DNA of 15,170 bases from CAYURR01 sp964446745 (GTDB lineage Bacteria > Bacillota > Clostridia > Lachnospirales > WQUN01): positions 1 to 15,170 of the forward strand of contig CAYURR010000068.1 of assembly GCA_964446745.1 (NCBI GenBank), given 5' to 3'. How positions within the stretch are numbered: position 1 is the first letter of the stretch; each line of letters opens with the position of its first letter. Position numbers and translations under genes: made by a program. Positions 7,602 to 15,170 of the stretch are shown in pieces. The notes under the pieces are model-generated. The model searched no databases and was not told the DNA's origin. It saw only the letters and a program-made list of their open reading frames with translations.

Positions 7602-8519
7602 TTAAACCATATTGTTCAATCGCCAGCCTGCGGCGGTCTGCTTGATTATATCTCGATACGCCCCGAAATCCCCCGCGCGTATGTACCCCTTAGTGGGTCG
7701 CTTGGCTGACGGATTTACAGATGGGTCGTTGTGCTTGCATACCTCTTGACAGATGTCACAGCCATATGCCCATTGACCTTTCAGATAAATCTGCTCCCGG
7801 GTCGGGTTCTTCTTTTGTGTTATATATGAAATGCAGCGTTCGTAATCGATTTTATATCCGTCCGGCGAGATAGCGTTCCCAGGACACGCGCTTATGCAAC
7901 GGCCACAGGTATCGCACGCGGAGCGCAGATGCTGTATGTCGCGCTCGCTAGTGTTAGTGTCTCGGTTGTCTGTTACCTTTATATCCAGCAGTAACAGTCC
8001 GATATTAAAATAAGAACCGTGACGTGATATCAACATGCTATGCTTACCCATGAAACCAAGACCCGCACGCTCCGCAAACGGCTTCTCTGCGAGTGGTCCG
8101 TTGTCGGCCATCATTAGGCTACGAGGCCGAAGGCCGATCATTAAGCTTATCGCATCGTAGAGCTCGCAAAGTCTATCCTTGATTGCAACGTGATAGTCCT
8201 TTACGGTGGCCATTGCGCAGAAGACTTTGTAGTTGTCTAGCGCAAGTGCCAAACCGCTCTCGTATAGCTCAGGCATCAAACATTCCGCGTCCGTATGAAA
8301 CATGCCAACAGCCACAATGCTCTGCGCCTCAGGCATGTGCAACCGTGGGTCGGTACGCCTGCGTACGTCTATAGAGACAAACGGCGTATGGCTTGTACCG
8401 AGGCGCTCGATCGTTTGCTCATCCAACGGTTCGGCTGAGCATACCCCCGTAATGCATCCGGTTTGCGCTTCGAAATCGTTTAACTGCTGTGAGATATCAT
8501 ATTCATGCGTTTGCTTCAT
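7602..8519 (-). CDS. queG: Epoxyqueuosine reductase QueG
   Basis: QueG carries out the last step of queuosine synthesis, reducing epoxyqueuosine in tRNA (the wobble base of GUN anticodons) with a cobalamin cofactor and two 4Fe-4S clusters. The protein has 305 residues. The N-terminal substrate/cobalamin part contains YKVFCAMATVKDYH, and the MADNGPLAEKPFAERAGLGFMGK block, whose Asp139 matches the catalytic aspartate of the family. The cluster-binding cysteines are C202, C205, C208, C212, then C229 and C254, C257, C261 in CDICQEVC. The C-terminal HEAT-like tRNA-binding region of longer QueG proteins (about 380 residues) is missing, so this is a short form. The ATG at 8519 lies 17 bases before the end of the upstream nucleotidyltransferase gene. 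I see no strong Shine-Dalgarno, which fits translational coupling. Other queuosine genes are not in the window. Confidence 0.92.
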   Translation of the reverse strand: MKQTHEYDISQQLNDFEAQTGCITGVCSAEPLDEQTIERLGTSHTPFVSIDVRRRTDPRLHMPEAQSIVAVGMFHTDAECLMPELYESGLALALDNYKVFCAMATVKDYHVAIKDRLCELYDAISLMIGLRPRSLMMADNGPLAEKPFAERAGLGFMGKHSMLISRHGSYFNIGLLLLDIKVTDNRDTNTSERDIQHLRSACDTCGRCISACPGNAISPDGYKIDYERCISYITQKKNPTREQIYLKGQWAYGCDICQEVCKHNDPSVNPSAKRPTKGYIRAGDFGAYRDIIKQTAAGWRLNNMV

Positions 8520-9213
8520 TGTAGGCTTCGATGGTACCGATATCTATGCAGTCGCCATTCATTTTATATGCGTATACGGGCTTAAGCTTGTACAGCCACT
8601 GCACAAAATGTCCCGGTGCGTCTTTGTTATTCCCCTCGGCTATATATTGCTTAAACAGGGGCAAGGTCTCGCGCTTATACATGTATACCGCATAAACCCC
8701 AAGATGTGATTTGGGCTCCGAGGGCTTTTCAACGAGATCCGTAATCATACCGTTCTCGTCCGTTTCGGCCACAGCAAGGCTTTTTAGTTGCTCAATGTCG
8801 TCAATATGCTTTGCACACACGCAGTCTGCATTCATACGCTTAAAGAAGTCGACATACTCTGCGAGCGCAAATGTGAACAGATTGTCTCCGGCTATTATGA
8901 TCGTATCATCATCGATGTTCGCTTCCTCGATTGTAAATAAGATGTCTCCTATAGCGCCCCTGCGATCCTCCACGCTCCTTGTGCCGTCGTCGAGTATGCG
9001 CACGGGCTTCATTTGTCCCCAGTTGATAAACGCCTCGTAATATTTATGATTAGACACTACGATGATCTCGTCGATCTGCTCGATCGTGTTCAGTTCGTCT
9101 ATGATGTATTCGATGATAGGCTTGCCTTTTATCGGCAGCAACGCCTTGGGCATGTCCTTTGTCAGCGGGTACAGCCGTGTCGCATACCCCGCTACCAATA
9201 TTATCGCTTTCAT
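8503..9213 (-). CDS. Sugar-phosphate nucleotidyltransferase (NTP_transferase family)
   Basis: The protein has 236 residues and a GT-A-type fold. It is expected to transfer a nucleotide from NTP to a sugar 1-phosphate (or related alcohol phosphate), giving a nucleotide-activated sugar for surface polysaccharide or cell-wall synthesis. The signature loop reads LVAGYATRLYPLTKDMPKALLPI (residues 6-28, with Lys23 in the PK motif). IIAGDNLF at 106-113 gives Asp110 for metal, and VEKP (161-164) and CIDIGTIEAY (222-231) match the sugar-binding parts. The commoner loop AGGxGTRL is AGYATRL here, a variant known in a subgroup of these enzymes. The substrate cannot be named from sequence. A strong AAGGAGG site (9219-9225) lies 5 bases before the ATG at 9213. 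The gene overlaps the upstream pseudouridine synthase frame by 164 bp and the downstream queG by 17 bp. Confidence 0.85.
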   Translation of the reverse strand: MKAIILVAGYATRLYPLTKDMPKALLPIKGKPIIEYIIDELNTIEQIDEIIVVSNHKYYEAFINWGQMKPVRILDDGTRSVEDRRGAIGDILFTIEEANIDDDTIIIAGDNLFTFALAEYVDFFKRMNADCVCAKHIDDIEQLKSLAVAETDENGMITDLVEKPSEPKSHLGVYAVYMYKRETLPLFKQYIAEGNNKDAPGHFVQWLYKLKPVYAYKMNGDCIDIGTIEAYNEANA

Positions 9214-10246
9214 TTTTACCTCCTTGCTTCGTCGATCGGCATTTCATGACCTCCGCGAACCCTGCTCCGGGCTCCGCTACGAACTCCCTGCCATCCAAAT
9301 ATGACAGAGCCCCAGTATCATGCAGCACTATACTCCGTGCGTGCAACAACTGGCCTTCAATTCCGAAGCTTCTCCGCAACTCCCTATTTGCCGATGCATT
9401 GCCATATTTCGGATCCCCTGCTATCGGATGCCCTATCGAGGCCATATGCGCGCGGATCTGGTGGCTCTTGCCTGTATATAAACGCACCTTTACCAAAGTC
9501 AGTCCGAGTTCCTTGGAGTATGCTACAGGCTCGTATCCGGTAACTGCAAGCTTTGCGTGTGTCTCAGATCCCATTTCCGGCACAACACCCGCTTCGCTTA
9601 TCCGTACCGTATTGCTCCGCTCGTCCTTTACATGCACGCCCCTGAGTGTACCGCCGCGCTCGAGCTTCCCGCATACGATGGCCAAATAGGTCTTTTCGGC
9701 ATTCCCTATACTCTCGTTCAGCGCACGCAGTGCCTTATATGTCTTCCCGCATACAACAACCCCGCTCGTGTTACGGTCCAGGCGGTTGGCTACAGCGGGC
9801 GTAAAGGTGGAAAACTTCGAGACCTCATATGCATCAGTAGCCTTTAGATATGCGAGTATGCGGTCAACGAGGGTGTCCTCTTGTTTGTCGTCGGCACTAT
9901 TATCCCCCGGATGCGTCAATAAGCCCGCGGGTTTATTGACTATCAGCACATTCTCGTCTTCGTATATTATATCCAGCGCAATCGATATGCTTTCGGGCAC
10001 ACCGCGTTCGGCCATAAGTCCCTGCATCGTCTCGGGCGAAATATAGAACCTAATCCGGTCGCCCTCTTTCAACAGTTCATTACCCTCCGCCTTCTTATCG
10101 TTGAGCTTTATACGCTTCTTGCGTAGCATTTTGTGCACAAATGACGAAGGCGCCAAGTTGAAATATTTTAACAAATATTTATCCAGACGCCTGTCGCTAT
10201 CTTGCTGTGAAATTATTATTTCGTTTTCCTTTATTTCGTCATTCAT
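9050..10246 (-). CDS. RluA-family rRNA pseudouridine synthase with an abnormal C-terminal tail
   Basis: The open frame of 398 residues encodes a pseudouridine synthase that most likely modifies 23S rRNA (RluD/RluC/YlyB-like). An S4 RNA-binding domain (about 17-70, DRRLDKYLLKYF...GDRIRFYI) precedes the catalytic domain. ANRLDRNTSG (about 153-162) matches the family HRLDRxTSG motif with catalytic Asp157, and TGKSHQIRAHMASIGHPIAGDPKYG (258-282) is the conserved second motif. The normal end of the family lies near residue 335-345. After that the frame runs on for about 54 residues, rich in R, H and D, inside the next gene in another frame. A one-base change in this area would restore a TAA at 9218-9216, right before the next gene ATG, so I suspect a recent deletion or sequencing error. 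The start ATG (10246) shares one base with the prfB stop (TAATG) with GGAG upstream. Confidence 0.85.
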   Translation of the reverse strand: MNDEIKENEIIISQQDSDRRLDKYLLKYFNLAPSSFVHKMLRKKRIKLNDKKAEGNELLKEGDRIRFYISPETMQGLMAERGVPESISIALDIIYEDENVLIVNKPAGLLTHPGDNSADDKQEDTLVDRILAYLKATDAYEVSKFSTFTPAVANRLDRNTSGVVVCGKTYKALRALNESIGNAEKTYLAIVCGKLERGGTLRGVHVKDERSNTVRISEAGVVPEMGSETHAKLAVTGYEPVAYSKELGLTLVKVRLYTGKSHQIRAHMASIGHPIAGDPKYGNASANRELRRSFGIEGQLLHARSIVLHDTGALSYLDGREFVAEPGAGFAEVMKCRSTKQGGKNESDNIGSGVCDTAVPADKGHAQGVAADKRQAYHRIHHRRTEHDRADRRDHRSV

Positions 10247-11362
10247 TACATTATTTCTCCGAGACCCTTTTGCACGAGGTAGGCATTCATGAACATATCT
10301 ATGCCGCCGTCCATCACAGCCTGTATGTTGCCGGACTCCGCGTTGGTGCGGTGATCCTTTGCCATACTGTACGGGTGAAATACATACGAGCGTATCTGGT
10401 TGCCCCAGGCTATATCCTTTACCTCGCCCCTGATTCCCTGTATCTTTGACATCTGTTCCTGACGCTTCAGTTCAAACAGCTTGGATTTGAGCATCTTCAT
10501 CGCGCGGTCGCGGTTTTGGAACTGGCTGCGCTCGGTCTGGCAGGACACAACCACACCTGTCGGCACATGCGTGATGCGGATCGCTGATTCGGTCTTGTTG
10601 ACGTGCTGGCCACCCGCACCGCTGCTGCGGTAGGTGTCCACCCTGAGTTCATCGTCTGCTATCTCAAAATCGATATTATCGTCGATCTCGGGCATGACAT
10701 CACATGACGCGAACGATGTATGCCTACGCCCCGACGAGTCGAACGGTGATATCCGCACCAGGCGGTGTATCCCCTTCTCGCTTTGCAGGTATCCATATGC
10801 GTTCTCGCCGTTGACCTCGAATGTAACAGACTTGATACCGGCTTCCTCGCCATCCAGATAATCCATTATGTCGACCTTGTAACCGGATTTCTCAGCCCAG
10901 CGGCTATACATCCTAAACAACATCGCAACCCAGTCGCAGGCCTCAGTACCGCCCGCGCCCGAATGCAAGGTCACGATCGCATTATTAGCATCGTATTCGC
11001 CGGACAGGAGCGTGGATATGCGCATGTTATCGTAGTTTTTCACAAACTCGCGTGACATCCCAAGTGCTTCGTTAGCGGCGTCCTCGTCGTCCTCCTCAGA
11101 CGCGAGCATACCCATCGTGAGCAAATCATCAAAGTCTCTGCTCAGGCGTTCGTAACCATCCACCTTATTCTTTAGCTGCTTGATCTTCTGCAGCACCTTC
11201 TGAGATTCCTCGGGGTTTTGCCAAAACTCCGGCTGAGCCGTCACCTGTTCGAGCTCATCTATTTCTGTTTTCGCTTTAGCGACGTTAAAGTGAATCCCCC
11301 AATTCGGCGATTCTCTTTTTATATCCGTTCATTTCTTGCATCATTTCATCTAATTCTATCAA
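10246..11362 (-). CDS. prfB: Peptide chain release factor 2, with a programmed +1 frameshift
   Basis: RF2 reads UAA and UGA stops and triggers peptide release. The gene is in two frames: TTG at 11362 to the in-frame TAA at 11287-11285 (25 codons, reading (M)IELDEMMQEMNGYKKR...), then +1 from CTT into AAC GTC GCT and on to the stop at 10246. The joined product is 371 residues. In that numbering the stop-codon-reading motif SPF falls at 205-207 and the catalytic GGQ at 250-252, the same positions as in E. coli, with the in-frame stop at codon 26 as there. This supports the reconstruction. A GTG at 11244 that starts the longest uninterrupted frame is internal, not the true start. GGAGG (11369-11373) lies 6 bases before the TTG and overlaps the end of secA. 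The secA-prfB order is conserved widely. The stop ends at the ATG of the RluA-family gene (TAATG). Confidence 0.9.
11284..11300 (-). promoter_or_regulatory. prfB recoding site: Shine-Dalgarno-like GGGGG, ATTCA spacer, CTT-TAA-C slippery stop
   Basis: On the minus strand GGGGG (11300-11296) can pair with anti-Shine-Dalgarno CCUCC (one G-U), as AGGGGG does in E. coli. CTT (11290-11288) is the slippery codon, TAA (11287-11285) the stop and C (11284) the next base. In the classical site the bases are CTT TGA C with three bases between the G-run and CTT; here the stop is TAA and the spacer is five bases. Low RF2 would let the Leu-tRNA slip from CUU to UUU and allow full RF2 synthesis. Confidence 0.85.
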
Positions 11363-11368
11363 AACAAG

Positions 11369-11373
11369 CCTCC
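11369..11373 (-). promoter_or_regulatory. Shine-Dalgarno that sets the prfB TTG start
   Basis: GGAGG on the minus strand, 6 bases before the TTG at 11362 and directly after the secA stop (11377-11375). It fixes a start upstream of the in-frame TAA and so shows that the first 25 codons are translated. Confidence 0.8.
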
Positions 11374-11374
11374 A

Positions 11375-13954
11375 TTATTTACCACAGCAAAACTTATGCT
11401 TCTTGCCGCTACCGCATGGGCATGGGTCGTTCCGTCCGACCTTTACGGACTTTCTACGCACAGGCCCCTTTGTTGCGGTCTCGTCCTTATTCGTAAACAT
11501 TTCCTTCGCCACCTGCTCGCGCTCGGGTTGTATCGCTATGCGCACGTTATACAGTCCGCGAACCGTATCGTCCTGTATATTGTGCCCGAGCTCGTCAAAC
11601 ATATCATAGCTCAGGAATTTATATTCAACGAGCGGATCGCGCTGAGCATATGCCCGGAGCGTGATACCCTGGCGCATCTGATCCATGTCGTCGATATGAT
11701 CCATCCATTTCTGGTCGATCACGCGCAACAGTATAATGCGCTCAAGCTCGCGCATACGCGGCTCGCCCTGCTCGTTTACTCCAAACTCCACTTCCTTACC
11801 CTTGTACAGCTCGACTGCCTCGTTATACAGGCGTTCTATAGCGTCGTCTTTATTTATCTTCTCGAGATCCTCACGTGTGAGCACCAACGCAATCTTATGA
11901 TAGATCGGCAACAACGCCTCGTTGAGACCGTTTACATTCCATTCCTCGGGGTTCTGGCTCTCGCCCGCATAGAGGTTCACCATACGCGTAAGATGCGCCT
12001 TCAGCATCGACATGATGCTCTCCTGCATATTCTCACCCGTTAGCACCTTCATACGCTCGGCGTAGATGATCTCGCGCTGCTCGTTCATGACCTGATCGTA
12101 TTCGAGCAGGTGTTTACGTATGCCGAAGTTGTTACCCTCGACCTTCTTCTGCGCGTTCTCTATAGCCTTTGTGAGCATGCCGTGCTCGATCGGCTCGTCC
12201 TCATCCATACCCAATGTGTCAACGATCTTCATCATGCGCTCCGAACCGAACAAGCGCATCAGGTCATCCTCCATCGATATATAGAACCGTGACGAACCCG
12301 GGTCACCTTGACGACCCGCACGACCGCGCAGCTGATTGTCGATGCGGCGCGCTTCATGGCGTTCCGTACCGATGATGCGTAAGCCGCCCAGTTCCACTAC
12401 GCCCTCACCGAGCTTGATGTCAGTACCACGACCGGCCATGTTCGTCGCAATCGTTACAGCACCGGGCTGACCGGCCTGTGCGACGATCTCAGCCTCCATC
12501 GCATGGAACTTCGCATTCAAAACGGTATGCTGTACGCCCTCTTTGCGCAGCAGCGCGCTCACATGCTCAGACTTGTCGATCGAGACCGTGCCGACCAAAA
12601 CGGGCTGCCCCTTTTGATGACACTCGACGATATCCTTTACGACAGCCCTGTATTTCGCTTCCGTGGTGCGATATACAAGATCGGGTTGATCTTTGCGGAT
12701 CATAGGCCTGTATGTGGGTACCTCGACAACGTCCAAGCCGTAGATCTGGCGGAATTCGCCCTCCTCGGTGAGCGCTGTACCGGTCATACCGGCCTTTTTT
12801 GTATATTTATTAAAGAAGTTTTGGAATGTGATCGTCGCGAGGGTCTTGCTCTCGCGCTTGACCTTTACGTTTTCCTTGGCCTCGATGGCCTGGTGCAAGC
12901 CGTCCGAATATCTACGACCGGGCATTAAGCGCCCCGTAAACTCGTCAACGATAACGATCTCGTCCTCGGCCACAACATAATCCTTATCCAGGTGCATGTT
13001 GAAGTTTGCCTTCAACGCGTTATTGATATGGTGTTGGATCTCGAGGTTTTCGGGGTCCGAAAGATTCTCTAATCCGAAGAAGCGCTCGGCCTTCTTTACG
13101 CCCTCTTGCGTGAGCGTAACGGTCTTGGCCTTTTCGTCTACGACGAAATCCCCTTCCTCGATCATCTCTGCACGTATGATCGCGTTCATAGCCTCGGTCT
13201 CGTTTACAATGCGGCCCTTTTTGAGGTTTTTAACAAATCCGTCCGCAACCTTATACAGCTGCGTTGATTTGCCGCCGCTACCTGAAATGATCAGCGGTGT
13301 GCGCGCCTCGTCAATCAAGATCGAGTCAACCTCGTCGATGATCGCGTAGCTCAATCCGCGCTGTACCATGTCGTTTTCAAACACGACCATGTTGTCACGC
13401 AGATAATCGAAGCCCAGCTCGTTGTTCGTAGCGTATGTGACGTCGCAATTGTACGCGGCCCTGCGATCCTCATTGTTCTGGTCGTGGAGCACTACGCCCA
13501 CGCTCATATCCATGAAGTTAAAGATGTTGCCCATTTCCTCGCCCTGAGACTGCGCGAGATATTCGTTTACGGTCACGAGGTGCGCGCCGTTTCCGGTCAG
13601 CGCATTCAGATATAGCGGGAACACTCCCATGAGGGTTTTACCCTCACCGGTTTTCAGCTCGGCGATACGGCCCTGATGCAGCAGTATACCGCCGATAAGC
13701 TGCGTCCAGAACGCACGCTGGCCGTTTGTACGCACCGCAGCCTCCCTGACCGCCGCGAATGCCTCCGGCAGAAGATCGTCGAGGGTTTCACCTTTATTTA
13801 AGCGCTCCTTGAACTCCGCAGTCTTAGCGCGCAACTGATCGTCGGTCAGCTTTATCATTTCAGGCTCGAGTGCTTCTATCTTAGCGATCGTCGGCTTAAT
13901 GCGTTTCAGTTCCTTTTCGCTATAACTGCCGAAGATCTTTTCCAGTAATCCCAT
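11375..13954 (-). CDS. secA: Preprotein translocase ATPase SecA
   Basis: SecA is the ATP-driven motor that pushes unfolded proteins through SecYEG. It has 859 residues, within the family range (841 in B. subtilis). The first ATP-binding domain carries AELKTGEGKTLMG (Walker A, about 98-110) and AIIDEVDSILIDEARTPLIISG (DEVD 207-210). The second carries TIATNMAGRGTDIKLG and QLRGRAGRQGDPGSSRFYISMEDDLMRLFG. The helical scaffold/wing part has ITLRAYAQRDPLVEYK. The C-terminus ends in the SEC-C zinc motif CPCGSGKKHKFCC (Cys845, 847, 856, 857), which normally binds SecB or ribosomes. The start is ATG at 13954 with GGGAG about 12 bases upstream, somewhat far, in the 38-bp gap after pfkA. It precedes prfB closely, as in many bacteria. 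Confidence 0.97.
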   Translation of the reverse strand: MGLLEKIFGSYSEKELKRIKPTIAKIEALEPEMIKLTDDQLRAKTAEFKERLNKGETLDDLLPEAFAAVREAAVRTNGQRAFWTQLIGGILLHQGRIAELKTGEGKTLMGVFPLYLNALTGNGAHLVTVNEYLAQSQGEEMGNIFNFMDMSVGVVLHDQNNEDRRAAYNCDVTYATNNELGFDYLRDNMVVFENDMVQRGLSYAIIDEVDSILIDEARTPLIISGSGGKSTQLYKVADGFVKNLKKGRIVNETEAMNAIIRAEMIEEGDFVVDEKAKTVTLTQEGVKKAERFFGLENLSDPENLEIQHHINNALKANFNMHLDKDYVVAEDEIVIVDEFTGRLMPGRRYSDGLHQAIEAKENVKVKRESKTLATITFQNFFNKYTKKAGMTGTALTEEGEFRQIYGLDVVEVPTYRPMIRKDQPDLVYRTTEAKYRAVVKDIVECHQKGQPVLVGTVSIDKSEHVSALLRKEGVQHTVLNAKFHAMEAEIVAQAGQPGAVTIATNMAGRGTDIKLGEGVVELGGLRIIGTERHEARRIDNQLRGRAGRQGDPGSSRFYISMEDDLMRLFGSERMMKIVDTLGMDEDEPIEHGMLTKAIENAQKKVEGNNFGIRKHLLEYDQVMNEQREIIYAERMKVLTGENMQESIMSMLKAHLTRMVNLYAGESQNPEEWNVNGLNEALLPIYHKIALVLTREDLEKINKDDAIERLYNEAVELYKGKEVEFGVNEQGEPRMRELERIILLRVIDQKWMDHIDDMDQMRQGITLRAYAQRDPLVEYKFLSYDMFDELGHNIQDDTVRGLYNVRIAIQPEREQVAKEMFTNKDETATKGPVRRKSVKVGRNDPCPCGSGKKHKFCCGK

Positions 13955-13992
13955 TTGTATTTAATACTCCCTACTATTGATTCGAGTTTTAC

Positions 13993-15099
13993 CTATGCCT
14001 TGGGCTGGTAGTCGTCGCCAAATGAAATGCCCAAGCTACGTGCTGCATGAACGAGCTCGTCTTCCGGACCCACGCGCTTAGTTTCACCTACCGCGAACGC
14101 GAGGTTTACATAGCTCATCTTACCGTCCTTCATGCACACCATATTGCCGAATTTCTCCTGAGCGATGAGGTCTGCGGCCTGTACGCCGTAACGTACCGAC
14201 AACACCCTGTCCGCAGGAGAGGTATCGCCGCCGCGTTGGATATGACCCAATACGCAGGTACGTACCTCGTTCTCAAGACGGCTCTCAAGATCATGTGCGA
14301 TCTTTGCCGCTACACCGCTAAACCGAATCGGATCCGGGCTGTCCTCAACGATCTTGCCGACGACTGCGGAACCGCCCTTTTCGATAGCGCCCTCCGTAAC
14401 CGCGATGATCGTAAACAGCTTTCCGAGGCGTTCGCGTTCCTTGATCTTCTTTACGATGCCGTCGATCGTATATGGGATCTCCGGGATCAAGATGATATCA
14501 GCAGAGCCGGCGATACCCGACTGCAATGCGATCCAACCCGCCGAACGGCCCATGACCTCAACGACGATCGTTCTGTGATGGCTCTCTGCGGTCGTGTGCA
14601 GACGTCCGAGGCATTCTGTTACGACATTGACTGCGGAGTCAAAGCCGAAGGTTACATCCGTAGCAGAGAGGTCATTGTCAATGGTTTTAGGTACACCGAT
14701 AACGTTTACGCCCCTGTTCGAGAAATCCCTCGCCGATGTGAGTGTGCCGTCCCCACCCAATACAACGAGTACGTCTACGCCTTCCTTTTTGAGGTTTTCG
14801 ATAGCGACATCGGAAACGTCCTTTTTGACCTTTACACCGTTTTCGATGATAGTATAATCAAACAGGTTGTCCTTATTTGAGCTATACAGTATCGTGCCGC
14901 CCCTGTGCAAGATGCCAGAGGTATTAGAGAAGGTAAGCTTCATATAATCATTGTTGTATAAACCTCTGTAGCCGAACTTATAACCGATCATTTCACAGTC
15001 CATTTTCCTGTGACACGCGCGCACGAGCGCATAAATAACGGCATTTAAACCCGGGGCATCCCCGCCGCCTGTCAATACGGCAATCTTTTTCTTCTTCAA
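13993..15099 (-). CDS. pfkA: 6-phosphofructokinase, G/K type
   Basis: The enzyme phosphorylates fructose 6-phosphate to fructose 1,6-bisphosphate, the committed step of glycolysis. It has 368 residues. TGGGDAPGLNA (10-20) is the phosphoryl-donor loop and GRSAGWIAL (184-192) and GHIQRGGD (285-292) belong to the fructose phosphate site. The donor-selecting positions are Gly118 in GGDGT (equal to 104 of E. coli) and Lys138 in PKTIDND (equal to 124). Classical ATP enzymes have Gly/Gly and PPi enzymes have Asp/Lys; the Gly/Lys set here belongs to the mixed group, whose studied members such as the trypanosome enzyme use ATP. Asp141 is the catalytic base. The start is TTG at 15099 with GGAGG (15107-15111) seven bases upstream. 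It heads the minus-strand cluster in this window, though the promoter may lie beyond its edge. Confidence 0.93.
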   Translation of the reverse strand: MKKKKIAVLTGGGDAPGLNAVIYALVRACHRKMDCEMIGYKFGYRGLYNNDYMKLTFSNTSGILHRGGTILYSSNKDNLFDYTIIENGVKVKKDVSDVAIENLKKEGVDVLVVLGGDGTLTSARDFSNRGVNVIGVPKTIDNDLSATDVTFGFDSAVNVVTECLGRLHTTAESHHRTIVVEVMGRSAGWIALQSGIAGSADIILIPEIPYTIDGIVKKIKERERLGKLFTIIAVTEGAIEKGGSAVVGKIVEDSPDPIRFSGVAAKIAHDLESRLENEVRTCVLGHIQRGGDTSPADRVLSVRYGVQAADLIAQEKFGNMVCMKDGKMSYVNLAFAVGETKRVGPEDELVHAARSLGISFGDDYQPKA

Positions 15100-15106
15100 A
15101 CAAATT

Positions 15107-15111
15107 CCTCC
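15107..15111 (-). promoter_or_regulatory. Shine-Dalgarno of pfkA supporting a TTG start
   Basis: GGAGG on the minus strand, seven bases before the TTG at 15099. No ATG is placed well, so TTG is the likely start codon. Confidence 0.75.
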
Positions 15112-15133
15112 ATTCGGTAAAAAATTCGGTAAA
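15112..15133. repeat. Short tandem direct repeat in the pfkA leader
   Basis: ATTCGGTAAA occurs at 15112-15121 and 15124-15133, two bases apart, just upstream of the pfkA ribosome-binding site. It could bind a regulator or be chance in AT-rich DNA. I see no convincing promoter between it and the window end. Confidence 0.5.
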
Positions 15134-15170
15134 CAATTAAATGTTCCAGAATGATTCTTGGTAGCAGTAT

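Noticed and set aside
9050..9213. The R/H/D-rich C-terminal tail of the pseudouridine synthase as a functional new domain
   Set aside because: It overlaps the well-supported nucleotidyltransferase start in another frame and has biased composition typical of a frame shadow.
10246..11244. prfB starting at the GTG at 11244 as an ordinary 332-residue protein
   Set aside because: That start is internal. The upstream 25 codons with GGAGG, the slippery CTT-TAA site and correct SPF/GGQ numbering show the true gene begins at TTG 11362.
11396..12043. 215-codon open frame antisense to secA
   Set aside because: It is a shadow of the secA C-terminal region with no domain signature.
14047..14880. 277-codon open frame antisense to pfkA
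   Set aside because: pfkA carries all its family motifs. This frame has no domain signs and is a reading shadow.
15134..15170. Promoter for pfkA at the window edge
   Set aside because: The best -10-like TTTAAT has no acceptable -35 at 16-18 bp, so no promoter can be supported.

Overview
The window looks like chromosomal DNA from a member of the Bacillota, probably Clostridia. The evidence is a RecU-type Holliday junction resolvase, a secA-prfB pair, a single-domain formate--tetrahydrofolate ligase, strong GGAGG ribosome-binding sites and frequent TTG starts. TAA, TGA and TAG all serve as stop codons, so the code is standard. No rRNA, tRNA, CRISPR array, transposase or integrase was seen.

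Layout. (1) Positions 1-1023 hold a two-gene minus-strand toxin-antitoxin module: a Panacea/SocA-like (DUF4065) antitoxin followed by a PemK/MazF-type toxin, joined by an ATGA overlap. The stretch is clearly AT-richer than the rest and lies between two identical 31-bp direct repeats (1-31 and 993-1023). The right-hand repeat carries the -35 box and the extended -10 TG of the promoter of the next gene, ftsK, so the module seems to have been inserted just upstream of a core cell-division gene. (2) Positions 1025-5713 (plus strand) carry ftsK and fhs, also joined by an ATGA overlap. (3) Positions 5717-15099 (minus strand) carry eight tightly packed genes in transcription order: pfkA, secA, prfB, an RluA-family pseudouridine synthase, a sugar nucleotidyltransferase, queG, recU and a GH26-like lipoprotein. 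The largest gap is about 40 bp and several genes overlap, so this is probably one operon, or operons with internal promoters that I could not identify. It converges on fhs with only 3 bp between stop codons and no recognisable terminator.

The long minus-strand cluster mixes glycolysis (pfkA), protein export (secA), translation termination and RNA modification (prfB, the RluA-family enzyme, queG), sugar activation, recombination (recU) and one surface lipoprotein. Most parts are housekeeping. The most notable points are: a prfB programmed +1 frameshift site whose in-frame stop is UAA, not the usual UGA; the repeat-flanked Panacea/MazF module; a pseudouridine synthase that runs 164 bp out of frame into its neighbour, probably after a one-base loss; and a GH26-like lipoprotein that appears to lack both catalytic glutamates.
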